A stretch of 64,000 nt of DNA, taken from contig NZ_LIXJ01000021.1 in NCBI RefSeq assembly GCF_001905795.1, positions 1 to 64,000 on the forward strand. Reading direction: 5' to 3'. The notes under the pieces were generated by a model. That model was given only the letters and a program-made list of their open reading frames with translations. It was not told where the DNA came from and searched no databases. Shown here in pieces: positions 8,822 through 17,539 of the stretch. The DNA comes from Streptomyces sp. CB01580 (GTDB lineage Bacteria > Actinomycetota > Actinomycetes > Streptomycetales > Streptomycetaceae). Positions within the stretch are counted from its first letter, which is position 1; every line of letters starts with the position of its first letter. The translations under genes were made by a program, and so were the position numbers.

Positions 8822-8831
8822 GGGACGGACT

Positions 8832-10052
8832 CTAACCGCCGACGACGCCGAGTCTGCGGGCCAGGTCAGCCACGGGCTGCGACGGGCGGCCTCGTGTGCC
8901 ACGGATCCAGCCGGTGACCAGTTCGCGGCTCAGGTAGTGGTGGCGTACCTGTTCGGGAGCGGTCTGCTCGGCGTCGAGCAGGGCGGCCAGGGCCTCGTCG
9001 GTGCGGTTCCAGGCGCTGAGTGCCCGGGCAACCTCCAGGCTGTGCCGCACGCGGCGTTCCACCGGCAGGCCGGCGGTGTCGATGCGCTCCCCGAGGTCCG
9101 CGGCGATCTGGATGTCACCGAGTTCGCCCGCGGTGGCGACGCGGTGGATGGCCACGTTCGTCGGGCCGAAGGCGGTCCAGAGGTGATTGCCGTCAGCGCC
9201 GAGCCGTTGTGCGGCTTCGTCTGCCTCGTTCAGGAAGGTCTGCGTAGTCGCCCGGTCCTCTGCGCGGGCGGCGGCCATGGCGCCGACTAGGAAGAGCGTG
9301 CCGTACACCGAGAGGTACTCGTCGTCGGCGGCGCCCAGTCCGGGTTCCAGGACCGCTGCGGCGTCGTTCACCAGCTGGATCGCTGCCGTGAAGCGGCCTG
9401 TGGCCATCAGGCAGTGCGCGACCGCGCGGAAGAGCGAGCAGGTGACGGTGCTCTGGCCGCTCTGCTGGGCCGCCGCCAGTCCGCGGTCGGCGGCGATCCA
9501 TGCCAGTTCCGATTCCCCGACCTTGCCCAGCACCATGGCCGCACCGTGGTAGGTGAGGGCGAGCTGAGCGTGGGCCTCCTCCCGGTCCCGCCCCGAGTGC
9601 GATCGGGAAGCTGCGAGGGCGTCGGCCAGGACATGGGGGAGTCGTCGAGTGGCGAAGCCGTACTGGGACACCTGGTAGGCGTCGAGGACTTCCTTCACGC
9701 CGCCCCGCAGGTCCTCCGGGGCAGGTGGTTCCACGTCGGGTGGGGGCCCCAGGAGGGGTGTGAGTTGCTTGTAGTCCATGAGGGCCTCGCGCAGGGCGGG
9801 GACCGTTCGGCGGCCGCTGCTGGCAGACCACTCCAGCAGGGTCGGTTCAGCGAGCAGGTCTCCGATCGATACGTCGAGTGCCTCGGCGAGTGAGGTGATC
9901 ACCGAGAGGCGGTCGAGCTCGATCCGGTTATTCTCCGCTTTGCTCAGCCAGTCCGTGGTCCGCCCGACGAGGCCGGCCAGGACTTCTTGGGAAAGGCCGC
10001 GTCGGCGCCGGTACCAGGCGACGCGCTCGCCGATGGTCAGATGCTCTGTCAT
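8832..10052 (-). CDS. XRE-family regulator with TPR-like C-terminal region
   Basis: 406 aa from ATG at 10052 ('MTEHLTIGERV'); an ATG at 10061 is also possible. Residues 1-65 are a Cro/C1-type helix-turn-helix ('LSQEVLAGLVGRTTDWLSKA'). The rest is a long run of paired helices rich in Ala/Leu, like the TPR solenoids of actinobacterial XRE regulators that bind peptides or small ligands. It is divergent from the kinase/MAT/SerRS operon with 190 bp between, so it is the obvious candidate regulator of that operon (inference). The HTH region has a decayed relative at 4145-4245. Confidence 0.8.
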   Translation of the reverse strand: MTEHLTIGERVAWYRRRRGLSQEVLAGLVGRTTDWLSKAENNRIELDRLSVITSLAEALDVSIGDLLAEPTLLEWSASSGRRTVPALREALMDYKQLTPLLGPPPDVEPPAPEDLRGGVKEVLDAYQVSQYGFATRRLPHVLADALAASRSHSGRDREEAHAQLALTYHGAAMVLGKVGESELAWIAADRGLAAAQQSGQSTVTCSLFRAVAHCLMATGRFTAAIQLVNDAAAVLEPGLGAADDEYLSVYGTLFLVGAMAAARAEDRATTQTFLNEADEAAQRLGADGNHLWTAFGPTNVAIHRVATAGELGDIQIAADLGERIDTAGLPVERRVRHSLEVARALSAWNRTDEALAALLDAEQTAPEQVRHHYLSRELVTGWIRGTRGRPSQPVADLARRLGVVGG

Positions 10053-10242
10053 CCCTCGCATGTCCTGAGCATCACCTCGTGGCCGAAAGGGACCCCGGAA
10101 GAATTTTCCAGGGTGCTGTGGGACTCCTTGCCTACTGTCGCAGCAGACCGAGAAAGCCACTGGCGTTCGGGGCAACTCCCTTAACTCTGGCTGGCTTTGG
10201 AGGCGGCCCTGCTTCTCGATCAGTGCGGGGCATGGCTGCTGA

Positions 10243-11151
10243 ATGGAGGTGTCGAGGGTGCGTAGCACGAAGTCGACGGTCCCGTGGGTCGAGGAGGAGC
10301 TCGGTCCGTTCGGCCCGGCAGCGCTCAAGCCGTACTCCAGGACGCGGTTCGCCGTGGACGGCAGTGCCTTGCTCAAGTTCTACGTGGACATCGACCCCGA
10401 GGGCCGGCGCCTGCGGGAAGCCGCGACGGTCGAACAGGCCGCTCTCATGGGTATCCAGGTCCGCTCGGTTCTCGCTACGGGCACCAGCGGGGCAGCCTCC
10501 TGGACGGTGTTCCGGACGGTGCCTGGCATCCCATGCTCGATCGGCACGCGCAAGGCGGCGCAGGAGTACATCAGCCACGTATCCGCGGTGAGCAGCCGGC
10601 TGCACAGGTCACCTGCCGGCGCGGCCACTGGTCCGAGTTGGGATGGGCGGCGATCCGGTCCCGTTCCCCCAAGCCGGTTCCTGTTGGAGCAGCTCTCCCG
10701 TCGGTGCCGACTGATGCCCTGGTGGGAGGCGCTGGATACAGCCCTACGTCCGATTGACGCCCACCCGGTCGTGCACCTGCACGGTGACCTCAAACCCGAG
10801 CACTTCCTCGTCGACGGCGAGCGTGTTCGCGTCGTCGATTGGGAGGCGAGCGCCTGCGGGCCGGCCGTGCTCGACTACACCGACGTGGCCTTTCACCTCG
10901 TACGCGACCTGGTGTATGAGGGTGTGCCACCCGGGCGCGTACCGGTCGACCTGCTGACCGGGTTGCCGTTTAGCGGCCCCGCTCTCGCTTGGCGACTGCT
11001 TCTCTGGCTCGATCGCCGACGGGTTCAGGACATCGGCCGCGTCACCGTCCACGACGTCCACCGACTCGCGGCCGAAGGCCAGGACGCGACCGCACACCGG
11101 GCTCTCGCCCGCACCATCGCCCGCCTCCGAGCCGCCGACGTCCCTCGCTGA
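10243..11151 (+). CDS. Aminoglycoside-phosphotransferase-fold kinase (kinase A)
   Basis: 302 aa. The C-terminal half holds the APH catalytic loop 'VVHLHGDLKPEHFLVD' (near residue 180) and the metal-binding 'VRVVDWEASACGPAVLDYTDV', both intact. The N-terminal lobe includes 'ALLKFYVDI' as the likely ATP-lysine strand. APH-fold enzymes phosphorylate antibiotics, sugars, choline or homoserine; the substrate here is unknown. It is the first gene of a seven-gene plus-strand run ending at 17450, separated by 79 bp from the SAM synthetase. A GTG about 15 bp further in is an alternative start. Confidence 0.8.
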   Translation: MEVSRVRSTKSTVPWVEEELGPFGPAALKPYSRTRFAVDGSALLKFYVDIDPEGRRLREAATVEQAALMGIQVRSVLATGTSGAASWTVFRTVPGIPCSIGTRKAAQEYISHVSAVSSRLHRSPAGAATGPSWDGRRSGPVPPSRFLLEQLSRRCRLMPWWEALDTALRPIDAHPVVHLHGDLKPEHFLVDGERVRVVDWEASACGPAVLDYTDVAFHLVRDLVYEGVPPGRVPVDLLTGLPFSGPALAWRLLLWLDRRRVQDIGRVTVHDVHRLAAEGQDATAHRALARTIARLRAADVPR

Positions 11152-11230
11152 ATCCCCGAACCACTGCTCGTCCAGGCGCGCACACGCCTGCGCTCGTCCC
11201 CTGCTGCCCACCCATGAACGGGAGTTCGTG

Positions 11231-12481
11231 ATGTCTCGTACGAGCACGATCATCGGCAACAGCCACCTCGTCATCGACACCGCCATGGCCCGCCCGGATG
11301 CCACGACCATCGTCGAGCGCAAGGGCCTGGGCCACCCGGACACCCTCGCCGACCACCTGGCCGAACGGCTGTCCCGCGCCTACAGCCATCACACCGTCTC
11401 GCGCTTCGGCGCCGTTCTCCACCACAACTTCGACAAGCTCGCGCTCCTCGGCGCCGCCAGCGAAGTCCGCTACGGAGCAGGCGAGATGACGGCCCCGGTA
11501 CGCGTCCTGGTCAACGGGCGCGCGGCACCCGCGTGCGGGGGCGAGACGATTCCGGTCGAGGAGATCGTCGAGGCCGAAGTCCGGGCGTTCTTCGCCGAGC
11601 GGCTGCCCGAGGTGTCGGACTACCTCAACATCGTCTTCAACATCACCAGCAACTCCAGTCCCGGGGCGGTCCTCACCGGCGACGAGGTTCCCGACCGCAC
11701 GCGCTGGTTCAATCCCCGCTCCGTCGATGACCTCCGCGAGCGCCGAGTGCGGCTGTCGAACGACACGTCACTGGGCACCGGCTGGGCCCCCGAGAACGCC
11801 TTCGAGTCGTTCGCCCGCGAGCTGGTGAACCACTTCTCCGGCGAGAGCGACTTCCCCCTCTCCCACGCCTGGTGCGGATCCGACGTCAAGCTCATGGGCT
11901 TCTGGGACGGAGACGAGGCCGACATCGTCCTGTGCGTGCCACAGAAGTCGCGCCATGTCGCAAGCAGGGCCGAGTACATCCGCAACAAGGAGAGCGTCCT
12001 GGCCGAGTGCCACCGGCTGGCCGGCCTCCGACTGCCCGGCGCCCGAGCGCGCTTCCGGCTCAACGCACGCGATGTCCCCGAGAAGGACGAGCTGTACCTG
12101 ACCCACACCGGCAGCTCGATCGAGTCGGGGGACGAGGGCGTGGTCGGGCGCGGCAACCGGGTCAACGGGCTGATCACTCCACTGCGGCCGATGAACCTGG
12201 AGGGCGCCAACGGCAAGAACCCCGTCTACCACGTCGGCAAGCTCTACAACATCGCCGCGCAGCGCCTGGCCCAGCGCCTGCACGAGGCCACGGACGGGCA
12301 CGCGGAAGTGCATCTGGTCAGCACCACCGGCCAGCGTCTCGACGAACCGTGGCGCATCCTCGTCCGTCTCTCCTCTCCGGACGCGGAGGTCGACAAGGTG
12401 CAGGCCCTCGTATCGGAGGCGCTGGGCGAGTTCCCGGCCCTGACGGACGAGCTCGTCTCAGACGGGATCGTGCTGAGCTGA
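11231..12481 (+). CDS. Archaeal-type S-adenosylmethionine synthetase
   Basis: 416 aa from ATG at 11231, six bases after 'ggag'; a GTG three bases earlier is less well placed. 'VERKGLGHPDTLADHLAE' near the N-terminus and 'GVVGRGNRVNGLITPLRP' followed by 'NLEGANGKNPVYHVGKLYN' features are signatures of the archaeal-type methionine adenosyltransferase family (COG1812 as I remember it), which makes SAM from methionine and ATP and shares little sequence with bacterial MetK. Streptomyces have a housekeeping MetK, so this is an extra, laterally acquired enzyme. It probably supplies SAM to a dedicated pathway. Its stop overlaps the start of kinase B (ATGA). Confidence 0.88.
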   Translation: MSRTSTIIGNSHLVIDTAMARPDATTIVERKGLGHPDTLADHLAERLSRAYSHHTVSRFGAVLHHNFDKLALLGAASEVRYGAGEMTAPVRVLVNGRAAPACGGETIPVEEIVEAEVRAFFAERLPEVSDYLNIVFNITSNSSPGAVLTGDEVPDRTRWFNPRSVDDLRERRVRLSNDTSLGTGWAPENAFESFARELVNHFSGESDFPLSHAWCGSDVKLMGFWDGDEADIVLCVPQKSRHVASRAEYIRNKESVLAECHRLAGLRLPGARARFRLNARDVPEKDELYLTHTGSSIESGDEGVVGRGNRVNGLITPLRPMNLEGANGKNPVYHVGKLYNIAAQRLAQRLHEATDGHAEVHLVSTTGQRLDEPWRILVRLSSPDAEVDKVQALVSEALGEFPALTDELVSDGIVLS

Positions 12482-13413
12482 TGACGAAGCGGACGCTCGG
12501 AGAGATCCCCGCAGGGTGCAGGCAGCGGTTGCTCGCCCACTACGGTCCCTCGGCCAAGCCGTGGCTCGACGCCGTTCCTGGGCTGCTGGCACGAGCGGCA
12601 GGGCGGTGGCAGCTCTCCCTTGGGACGTATCACGACGCCGGCCACGCCTCGGTGATCGCGACCGCGGCTCGGTCCGACGGGCGTCCGCTGCTCCTCAAGG
12701 CATGGATGGATCCGTCGCGCTTCCAGCACGAGGTGGAGGCGTTACGGCTCTGGCTCCGTGGGCCGACGGTGGAGGTAGTGGATGCTGCGGACGACCTGGC
12801 CGTGGCCGCCCTCGAACTCGTCGGAGGGCAACCCGGCGGGGCGAACCGGCCGAGGCGGGAGCTGCAGACCGTGGCGGCGGCTCTTCAGGGACTGCACACC
12901 CTCGGTCGGCACAGGCTCCGGTCGGAGCGACTTCCGCTCCTCACGGACTACCTCGCCTACGAGGTTCGGCCCCGCGTCGAGCGTCGGATGCGCGAGCTCG
13001 ACCTCGGCGACTGGCGTCCCCTCGTCGAAGCGGGCCTGCCCTCCGTTGCTGATCTGGAGGAGGGGCCCCGTCGGACGACGGTGCTGCACGCCGACCTGTA
13101 CCGGGAGAACGTTCTGTTCGACTGGCGGGGGCACCCGCGGCTGATCGACCCGCTCCCCATGGTGGGCAACTCCGCGTTCGACTGGGCGTTCTGGTCCGTC
13201 TACTACGACCTCGGACACGGTACAGCGGTCCGGCTGGCCATCGCGTCGCGCACCTCCCGCACGCCTGTGCCTGTGCTCGCGCCCTGGTGCCGGCTCCTGG
13301 CTGTCGACGGCCTCCTCTTCTACGTGGAGTCCGGCGACCCACGAGCGCCGCTCATGGCCGACGTTCTCAGCGATCTTTTGGCAACGGCGACGACATCCTG
13401 GAGCGGATCATGA
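12481..13413 (+). CDS. APH-like kinase (kinase B), antibiotic-phosphotransferase type
   Basis: 310 aa, starting in an ATGA overlap with the SAM synthetase, so translation is coupled. The catalytic loop 'TVLHADLYRENVLFD' and 'PRLIDPLPMVGNSAFDWAFW' match the aminoglycoside/hydroxyurea phosphotransferase group, whose streptomycin-type members phosphorylate drugs. 'LLLKAWMDPSRF' carries the likely ATP-binding lysine. It has a TTA leucine codon at 12742, so expression should depend on the bldA tRNA. It may be a resistance enzyme or a biosynthetic kinase for the same small molecule. Confidence 0.8.
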   Translation: MTKRTLGEIPAGCRQRLLAHYGPSAKPWLDAVPGLLARAAGRWQLSLGTYHDAGHASVIATAARSDGRPLLLKAWMDPSRFQHEVEALRLWLRGPTVEVVDAADDLAVAALELVGGQPGGANRPRRELQTVAAALQGLHTLGRHRLRSERLPLLTDYLAYEVRPRVERRMRELDLGDWRPLVEAGLPSVADLEEGPRRTTVLHADLYRENVLFDWRGHPRLIDPLPMVGNSAFDWAFWSVYYDLGHGTAVRLAIASRTSRTPVPVLAPWCRLLAVDGLLFYVESGDPRAPLMADVLSDLLATATTSWSGS

Positions 13414-14126
13414 CGACGTACATCCTTCGCCATGGCCAGACGGACTACAGCAAGCGGTATCTCGTCAATGGCGACCCGACCAAGCACATTCTCCTGACCG
13501 GCGAGGGCCGACAGTCACTCGGCCGGGCATGGGACGTTCTCCCTCTCCACTCCGTCGCGACCTGGATGACCAGTGAATTCCCGCGGGCCCGGCAGACCGC
13601 CGAGCTCCTCATGGGCGTCCCCTTGCCCGAGCCCGTGGTCGATGCCCGGCTGAACGAAATCGACTACGGGGATTTCGAGGGCAAACCCTTCCTCGAATAC
13701 GCGGCGTGGCTCGATGAACACGGCTCGCGGAGGCGTCCGCCCGGCGCTGCGGAGTCCCAGCAGGAAGCCATACGCAGGCTGCTCACCGGCGTGCTCGCCG
13801 CGCTGGAGCACCCCGGGCCCCGAGTCCTTGTCGGCCACGGCCTGCTGGTATCCGTCCTTCATTGGCACGCGAATCGCACGGCTGGCGAGCGCATGCCCCT
13901 GTTCTTCGCCGAGGCTCCGTATGCCGAGCCACTCGCCATAGCCGACGACGAGCTGCCCCTCCTGGTCACGGAACTCATGGATGATCTTGAATCGGCTCCG
14001 CTGAGGGAGATCACCGCTGGTGGTGACGCGTCGATATTGCGGATCGGCGACGGGCCGGCGGTTGCTACCGTCGATGCGGTATCCCCAACCCACTCGCCGG
14101 ATAAGAAGGATCTTCCTCATGCATGA
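13410..14126 (+). CDS. Histidine phosphatase superfamily protein
   Basis: 238 aa from ATG at 13410, which overlaps the kinase B stop (ATGA). The phosphohistidine motif 'YILRHGQTDYSKRY' is at the N-terminus, 'DYGDFEGKPF' is the family's second block, and 'VLVGHGLLVSVLHW' carries the second catalytic histidine. Members dephosphorylate sugars, nucleotides or small metabolites. The pairing with two kinases in one operon suggests phosphorylation and dephosphorylation of a pathway intermediate. The last 35 residues are extra and low in conservation. Its end overlaps serS by 8 bases. Confidence 0.85.
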   Translation: MTTYILRHGQTDYSKRYLVNGDPTKHILLTGEGRQSLGRAWDVLPLHSVATWMTSEFPRARQTAELLMGVPLPEPVVDARLNEIDYGDFEGKPFLEYAAWLDEHGSRRRPPGAAESQQEAIRRLLTGVLAALEHPGPRVLVGHGLLVSVLHWHANRTAGERMPLFFAEAPYAEPLAIADDELPLLVTELMDDLESAPLREITAGGDASILRIGDGPAVATVDAVSPTHSPDKKDLPHA

Positions 14127-15411
14127 TGCCCGCGCCCTGATTGAAATGGGTGCCGAAGCGGTACGTCGGCTCGCTCGTCGCGGTTACTCCCTGGACCTGT
14201 CCCGGCTGGAAGACCTCCAGTCCCGGCGCAACCAGAGCATCCGCTCGGCCGACGAGCTGCGGGCGGAGTCCAAGCGGGTGGCAAGCGAGGTCCAGCAGAC
14301 GGCCAAGCAGGGCGGGGACATCTCCAAGCTGAAGGAGCGCGCCCGCGAGATCAAGGACCAGATCCGCGATATCGAGGCGGACCAGGAAACGGTCCAGGAA
14401 GAGCTCCGCGAGCTGCTCCTGACCATCCCGAACCTCCCCGACGACTCGGCCCCCGACGGCGACTCAGAGGAGTTCGCGATCGAGATCCGCCGCGTGGGCA
14501 CCCCGCCGACGTTCTCCTTCGACCCGAAGGACCACGTCGACCTGGGCGAGGCCACCGGCATCCTCGACTTTGCCCGCGCCACGAAACTGTCCGGCTCGCG
14601 TTTCGCGGTCTCCCGTGGCGCCGGCGCCGCCCTGGAACGCGCCCTGGCCACGCTCTTCCTCGACATCCACACGCGCCGCCACGGCTACGTCGAGCACGGT
14701 GTCCCATACCTGGTGACCCGCAAGACGATGACCGGCACGGGCCAGCTGCCGAAGTTCGAGGAGGACCTGTTCAAGACAGGTGCTGCTGACCGCGACCTGT
14801 TCCTCATCCCGACGGCCGAGGTCCCGCTGACCAACCTCTACGCCGACGAGATCATCCCGCCGGCCGAGCTGCCCCTGGCGCTTACGGCCCACACGCCGTG
14901 CTTCCGCTCGGAGGCCGGCTCGTACGGCCGCGACACCCGCGGCCTGATCCGCCAGCACCAGTTCTCCAAGGTCGAGATGGTCAAGATCGTTGACCCGGAG
15001 ACCGCCGACGCGGAGCTGGAGACGATGGTCGGCCACGCCGAGGCGTGCCTGAAGGAGCTCGGCCTCGCCTACCGGGTCATCAAGCTGCCCGCCGGCGACA
15101 CGGGCTTCTCCGCCCAGCTCACGTACGACATCGAGGTCTGGATCCCCAGCCAGAACACGTACCGGGAGATCTCCTCGGTCTCGAACTTCGGCACCTTCCA
15201 GGCTCGCCGTGCCAACATCCGCACCCGCGGCGCGGACGGCAAGCCCAAGCTGGTCGCCACGCTCAACGGCTCGGGTCTGCCCGTCGGCCGCACCCTGGCC
15301 GCGCTCCTGGAGCAGTGCCAGCAGCAGGACGGCTCGATCGTCCTGCCCGAGTCCCTCGTCCCGTACCTCGGCTTCCGCCGGATCTCGGCGGACGGAACAC
15401 CGGAGGCATAA
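14119..15411 (+). CDS. serS: Seryl-tRNA synthetase, extra copy in a cargo operon
   Basis: 430 aa from ATG at 14119, overlapping the phosphatase gene. The long antiparallel coiled-coil arm that grips tRNA-Ser is clear (residues 28-105). Class II motif 2 is intact ('FRSEAGSYGRDTRG'), as is motif 3 ('NGSGLPVGRTLAALLE'); 'IPTAEVPLTN' is the TxE serine-specificity loop. The enzyme should make Ser-tRNA-Ser. A housekeeping serS is expected elsewhere in the genome, so this copy probably provides resistance to a SerRS inhibitor or feeds seryl-tRNA to a tRNA-dependent biosynthetic step; both roles are established for extra SerRS genes in Streptomyces antibiotic clusters. Confidence 0.93.
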   Translation: MHDARALIEMGAEAVRRLARRGYSLDLSRLEDLQSRRNQSIRSADELRAESKRVASEVQQTAKQGGDISKLKERAREIKDQIRDIEADQETVQEELRELLLTIPNLPDDSAPDGDSEEFAIEIRRVGTPPTFSFDPKDHVDLGEATGILDFARATKLSGSRFAVSRGAGAALERALATLFLDIHTRRHGYVEHGVPYLVTRKTMTGTGQLPKFEEDLFKTGAADRDLFLIPTAEVPLTNLYADEIIPPAELPLALTAHTPCFRSEAGSYGRDTRGLIRQHQFSKVEMVKIVDPETADAELETMVGHAEACLKELGLAYRVIKLPAGDTGFSAQLTYDIEVWIPSQNTYREISSVSNFGTFQARRANIRTRGADGKPKLVATLNGSGLPVGRTLAALLEQCQQQDGSIVLPESLVPYLGFRRISADGTPEA

Positions 15412-16434
15412 GTGCTCGTCGGCGTCTGCGACTTTCCTGGTAGCTACGCCTTTCCACCCGCCGGATACGGCGGTATCGAACGATGGCTGTGGGCGGTCGC
15501 CGTAGGCGCCCGCGCCGCAGGCGCCGACGTGCACCTCCTCGGGCCGGGCTGGCTCACGGACCTGGAGCAGGACTGGGTCCGCAAGCCGGTCCGCCTGGAG
15601 GACGTCACCGCCGGTTCGCTCGCCGAGCGCGAGCTCCGTGCCACCGGCTACGACCTCCTGGTCGTCGGCCACGAGTACCCGTCACTGCCCGCGTGGACCC
15701 GCACATGGGGCGAGCTGGACTGCGACGTCGCCACGTTCCAGCACTCACCCGTCTTCCAGCACACCGACACCGCCTTCGACGGCAAGCAGTCGCGCCTCTA
15801 TTGCTACTCGCCGGAGATGGCCGAGCGGTACGCGAGCCATCAGCCCATCCCGGAGCTGGCCGTGCACCTGGGCCTCGACGAGGACGAGCCGCCTTCGGTC
15901 GCCGGACGCGATCTCGTATGGCTCGGTCGCATCGACGCAGAAAAGGCCCCGCACCTGGCAGCCCGCGCCGCCCAGTTACTCGGCCGCCGGATACGGATCG
16001 TCGGCCCGGTCTTCGACGCCGAGTACGTCCGCCGCCACGCCAGGCTCCTCCACGCGGACCACGTCGAGTGGGTCGGCGAACTCGGCGGCCCCGCCAAGAC
16101 CGCCGCGATCCACGACGCCTCCGTCTTCGTCTACACCTACGCCCGCACCTACGTGGAAGCCGGAGCCGCGGTCTTCGGCGAATCCCTCCGCGCCGGCACA
16201 CCCATGGCCGCGCTCACCTGGCGCACGGGCACCTGCGCCGAGGCGGCCCTCTGCGACGCGACCGGGGCAGTCACTGTGGCCGACCCCGAGACGGACGACG
16301 AGGCAGCTGCCCACCAACTGGCGCACGCCATCGAACAGGCGGAGCGCTTGGACCACCGGCAGGTCCAAGAGACCGGACTGCACCGCTTCGACCCCGCCCG
16401 GCACTTCACCGCCATGGCAGCGCGATCGTGCTGA
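15412..16434 (+). CDS. Glycosyltransferase family 4-like protein
   Basis: 340 aa from a GTG at 15412 that directly follows the serS stop, with 'cggagg' just upstream. The N-terminal 'PPAGYGGIERWLWAVA' is the glycine-rich acceptor loop of GT4 enzymes, and 'LVWLGRIDAEKAPHLA' with the later 'VEWVGELGG' belongs to the donor nucleotide-sugar domain. 'GAAVFGESLRAGTPM' is close to the E-x7-E region. It has an in-frame TTA codon at 15976. It would transfer an activated sugar to an unknown acceptor, presumably a product of this operon. Confidence 0.85.
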   Translation: MLVGVCDFPGSYAFPPAGYGGIERWLWAVAVGARAAGADVHLLGPGWLTDLEQDWVRKPVRLEDVTAGSLAERELRATGYDLLVVGHEYPSLPAWTRTWGELDCDVATFQHSPVFQHTDTAFDGKQSRLYCYSPEMAERYASHQPIPELAVHLGLDEDEPPSVAGRDLVWLGRIDAEKAPHLAARAAQLLGRRIRIVGPVFDAEYVRRHARLLHADHVEWVGELGGPAKTAAIHDASVFVYTYARTYVEAGAAVFGESLRAGTPMAALTWRTGTCAEAALCDATGAVTVADPETDDEAAAHQLAHAIEQAERLDHRQVQETGLHRFDPARHFTAMAARSC

Positions 16435-17450
16435 CGAGCGCGGCCAGTACGGCCGGAGACACGCTGGCCCGACAGATACCCGCCGTGCTCCGCGCGGCGC
16501 TGGGGCCGCACTGGGAGTTCACGACCGACGCCGACGACCGCATCGAGATCCGTCATCCTCAGCGAGCCACCCCGTACAGCCCACCGCGCAAAAGGCCCTC
16601 CTGGAGAGAGCTGCTCGACAGCCTGGAGACCTCCTTCGCGCGCGAAGGAGCCGTCCGTGACGCCTGTCTCCCGCTCCGCTGGGGCAGGGAGACCGAGCTG
16701 ACCATCTCCGCGGTACAGGCCCTCGACCCGCTCCTCAAGGACGGCAGGGCCCACACCTACCGAAGCGGCTTCCTCGCCCAGCCAGTGGTCCGCTTCACCG
16801 GTCAGCGCGATGTCACGGGGCTCCTGAAGGACGGGTTCCTGACCTCCTTCGTCAACGTCTCGCGGGTGCATCCGGTGAAGAGCCTGGACGAGTACGGGGC
16901 CGTCTTGGACGGCTGGTTCACGACGCTCTCCCGGCTCGGTTTCCACGCACGTCACTTACGGGTCCATGGGACATTGCGACCGTGGCGTCGACGGCAGGTC
17001 GAAGGGATCACGCTCCGCTTCGCACACCTGAACCTGACCCTCGGGGACATCGTCCTTCTGTGGCACACCGATCACCCAGATCGCCTGGCCGTGGACCTCG
17101 GCACGGGCCTGGAGCGCCTGGCCTGGGCACGCACACAGACCCGCTGGCACGACCTGATCCACGGTCGATTCGCTCAAACAGCATCACCGGCGACGTTGGA
17201 CGCCATCCGCACTGCCACGCTCCTCCTGGGCTCTGGGATCACTCCGGCGGCCCGGGGCGCGGGCGGAGTCACCCGCCGCGTCGTGAGCGCGATCGATCCA
17301 TGCGCTGGGCGTCTCGGTGTGAGTGCCGTTGTCCGAGACGCATACGACTACTGGTCACTGCTCAGCCCTCTGAGAATCCCGTGGTCGGAAGTCGCTCGCG
17401 GTATCGATCGGGAGGTACAGCGGCAAGCGGGCTCTGGGCAGTATCTGTGA
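16428..17450 (+). CDS. Truncated alanyl-tRNA-synthetase-like protein
   Basis: 340 aa from a GTG at 16428, overlapping the glycosyltransferase stop. Several stretches recall the AlaRS aminoacylation core: 'AVDLGTGLERLAWARTQTRW' parallels the AlaRS 'IDTGMGLER' region (motif 3 area), and 'LLLGSGITPAARGAGGVTRR' parallels the 'FLIADGVxPSNEGRGYVLRR' block. The usual AlaRS is about 880 aa; the editing domain and C-terminal oligomerisation domain are absent and the N-terminus is divergent. It might activate or transfer an amino acid without canonical tRNA charging. A TTA codon lies at 16956. Assignment rests on motif likeness only. Confidence 0.65.
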   Translation: MLTSAASTAGDTLARQIPAVLRAALGPHWEFTTDADDRIEIRHPQRATPYSPPRKRPSWRELLDSLETSFAREGAVRDACLPLRWGRETELTISAVQALDPLLKDGRAHTYRSGFLAQPVVRFTGQRDVTGLLKDGFLTSFVNVSRVHPVKSLDEYGAVLDGWFTTLSRLGFHARHLRVHGTLRPWRRRQVEGITLRFAHLNLTLGDIVLLWHTDHPDRLAVDLGTGLERLAWARTQTRWHDLIHGRFAQTASPATLDAIRTATLLLGSGITPAARGAGGVTRRVVSAIDPCAGRLGVSAVVRDAYDYWSLLSPLRIPWSEVARGIDREVQRQAGSGQYL

Positions 17451-17539
17451 TCTGGGTACGCGAAGGGGCCGGTGGTCAGGTGCTATCCCAACCACCGGCC
17501 CCCGCCCGAATCCGGGGATGCGGACGCTGCCGCCGTTTG

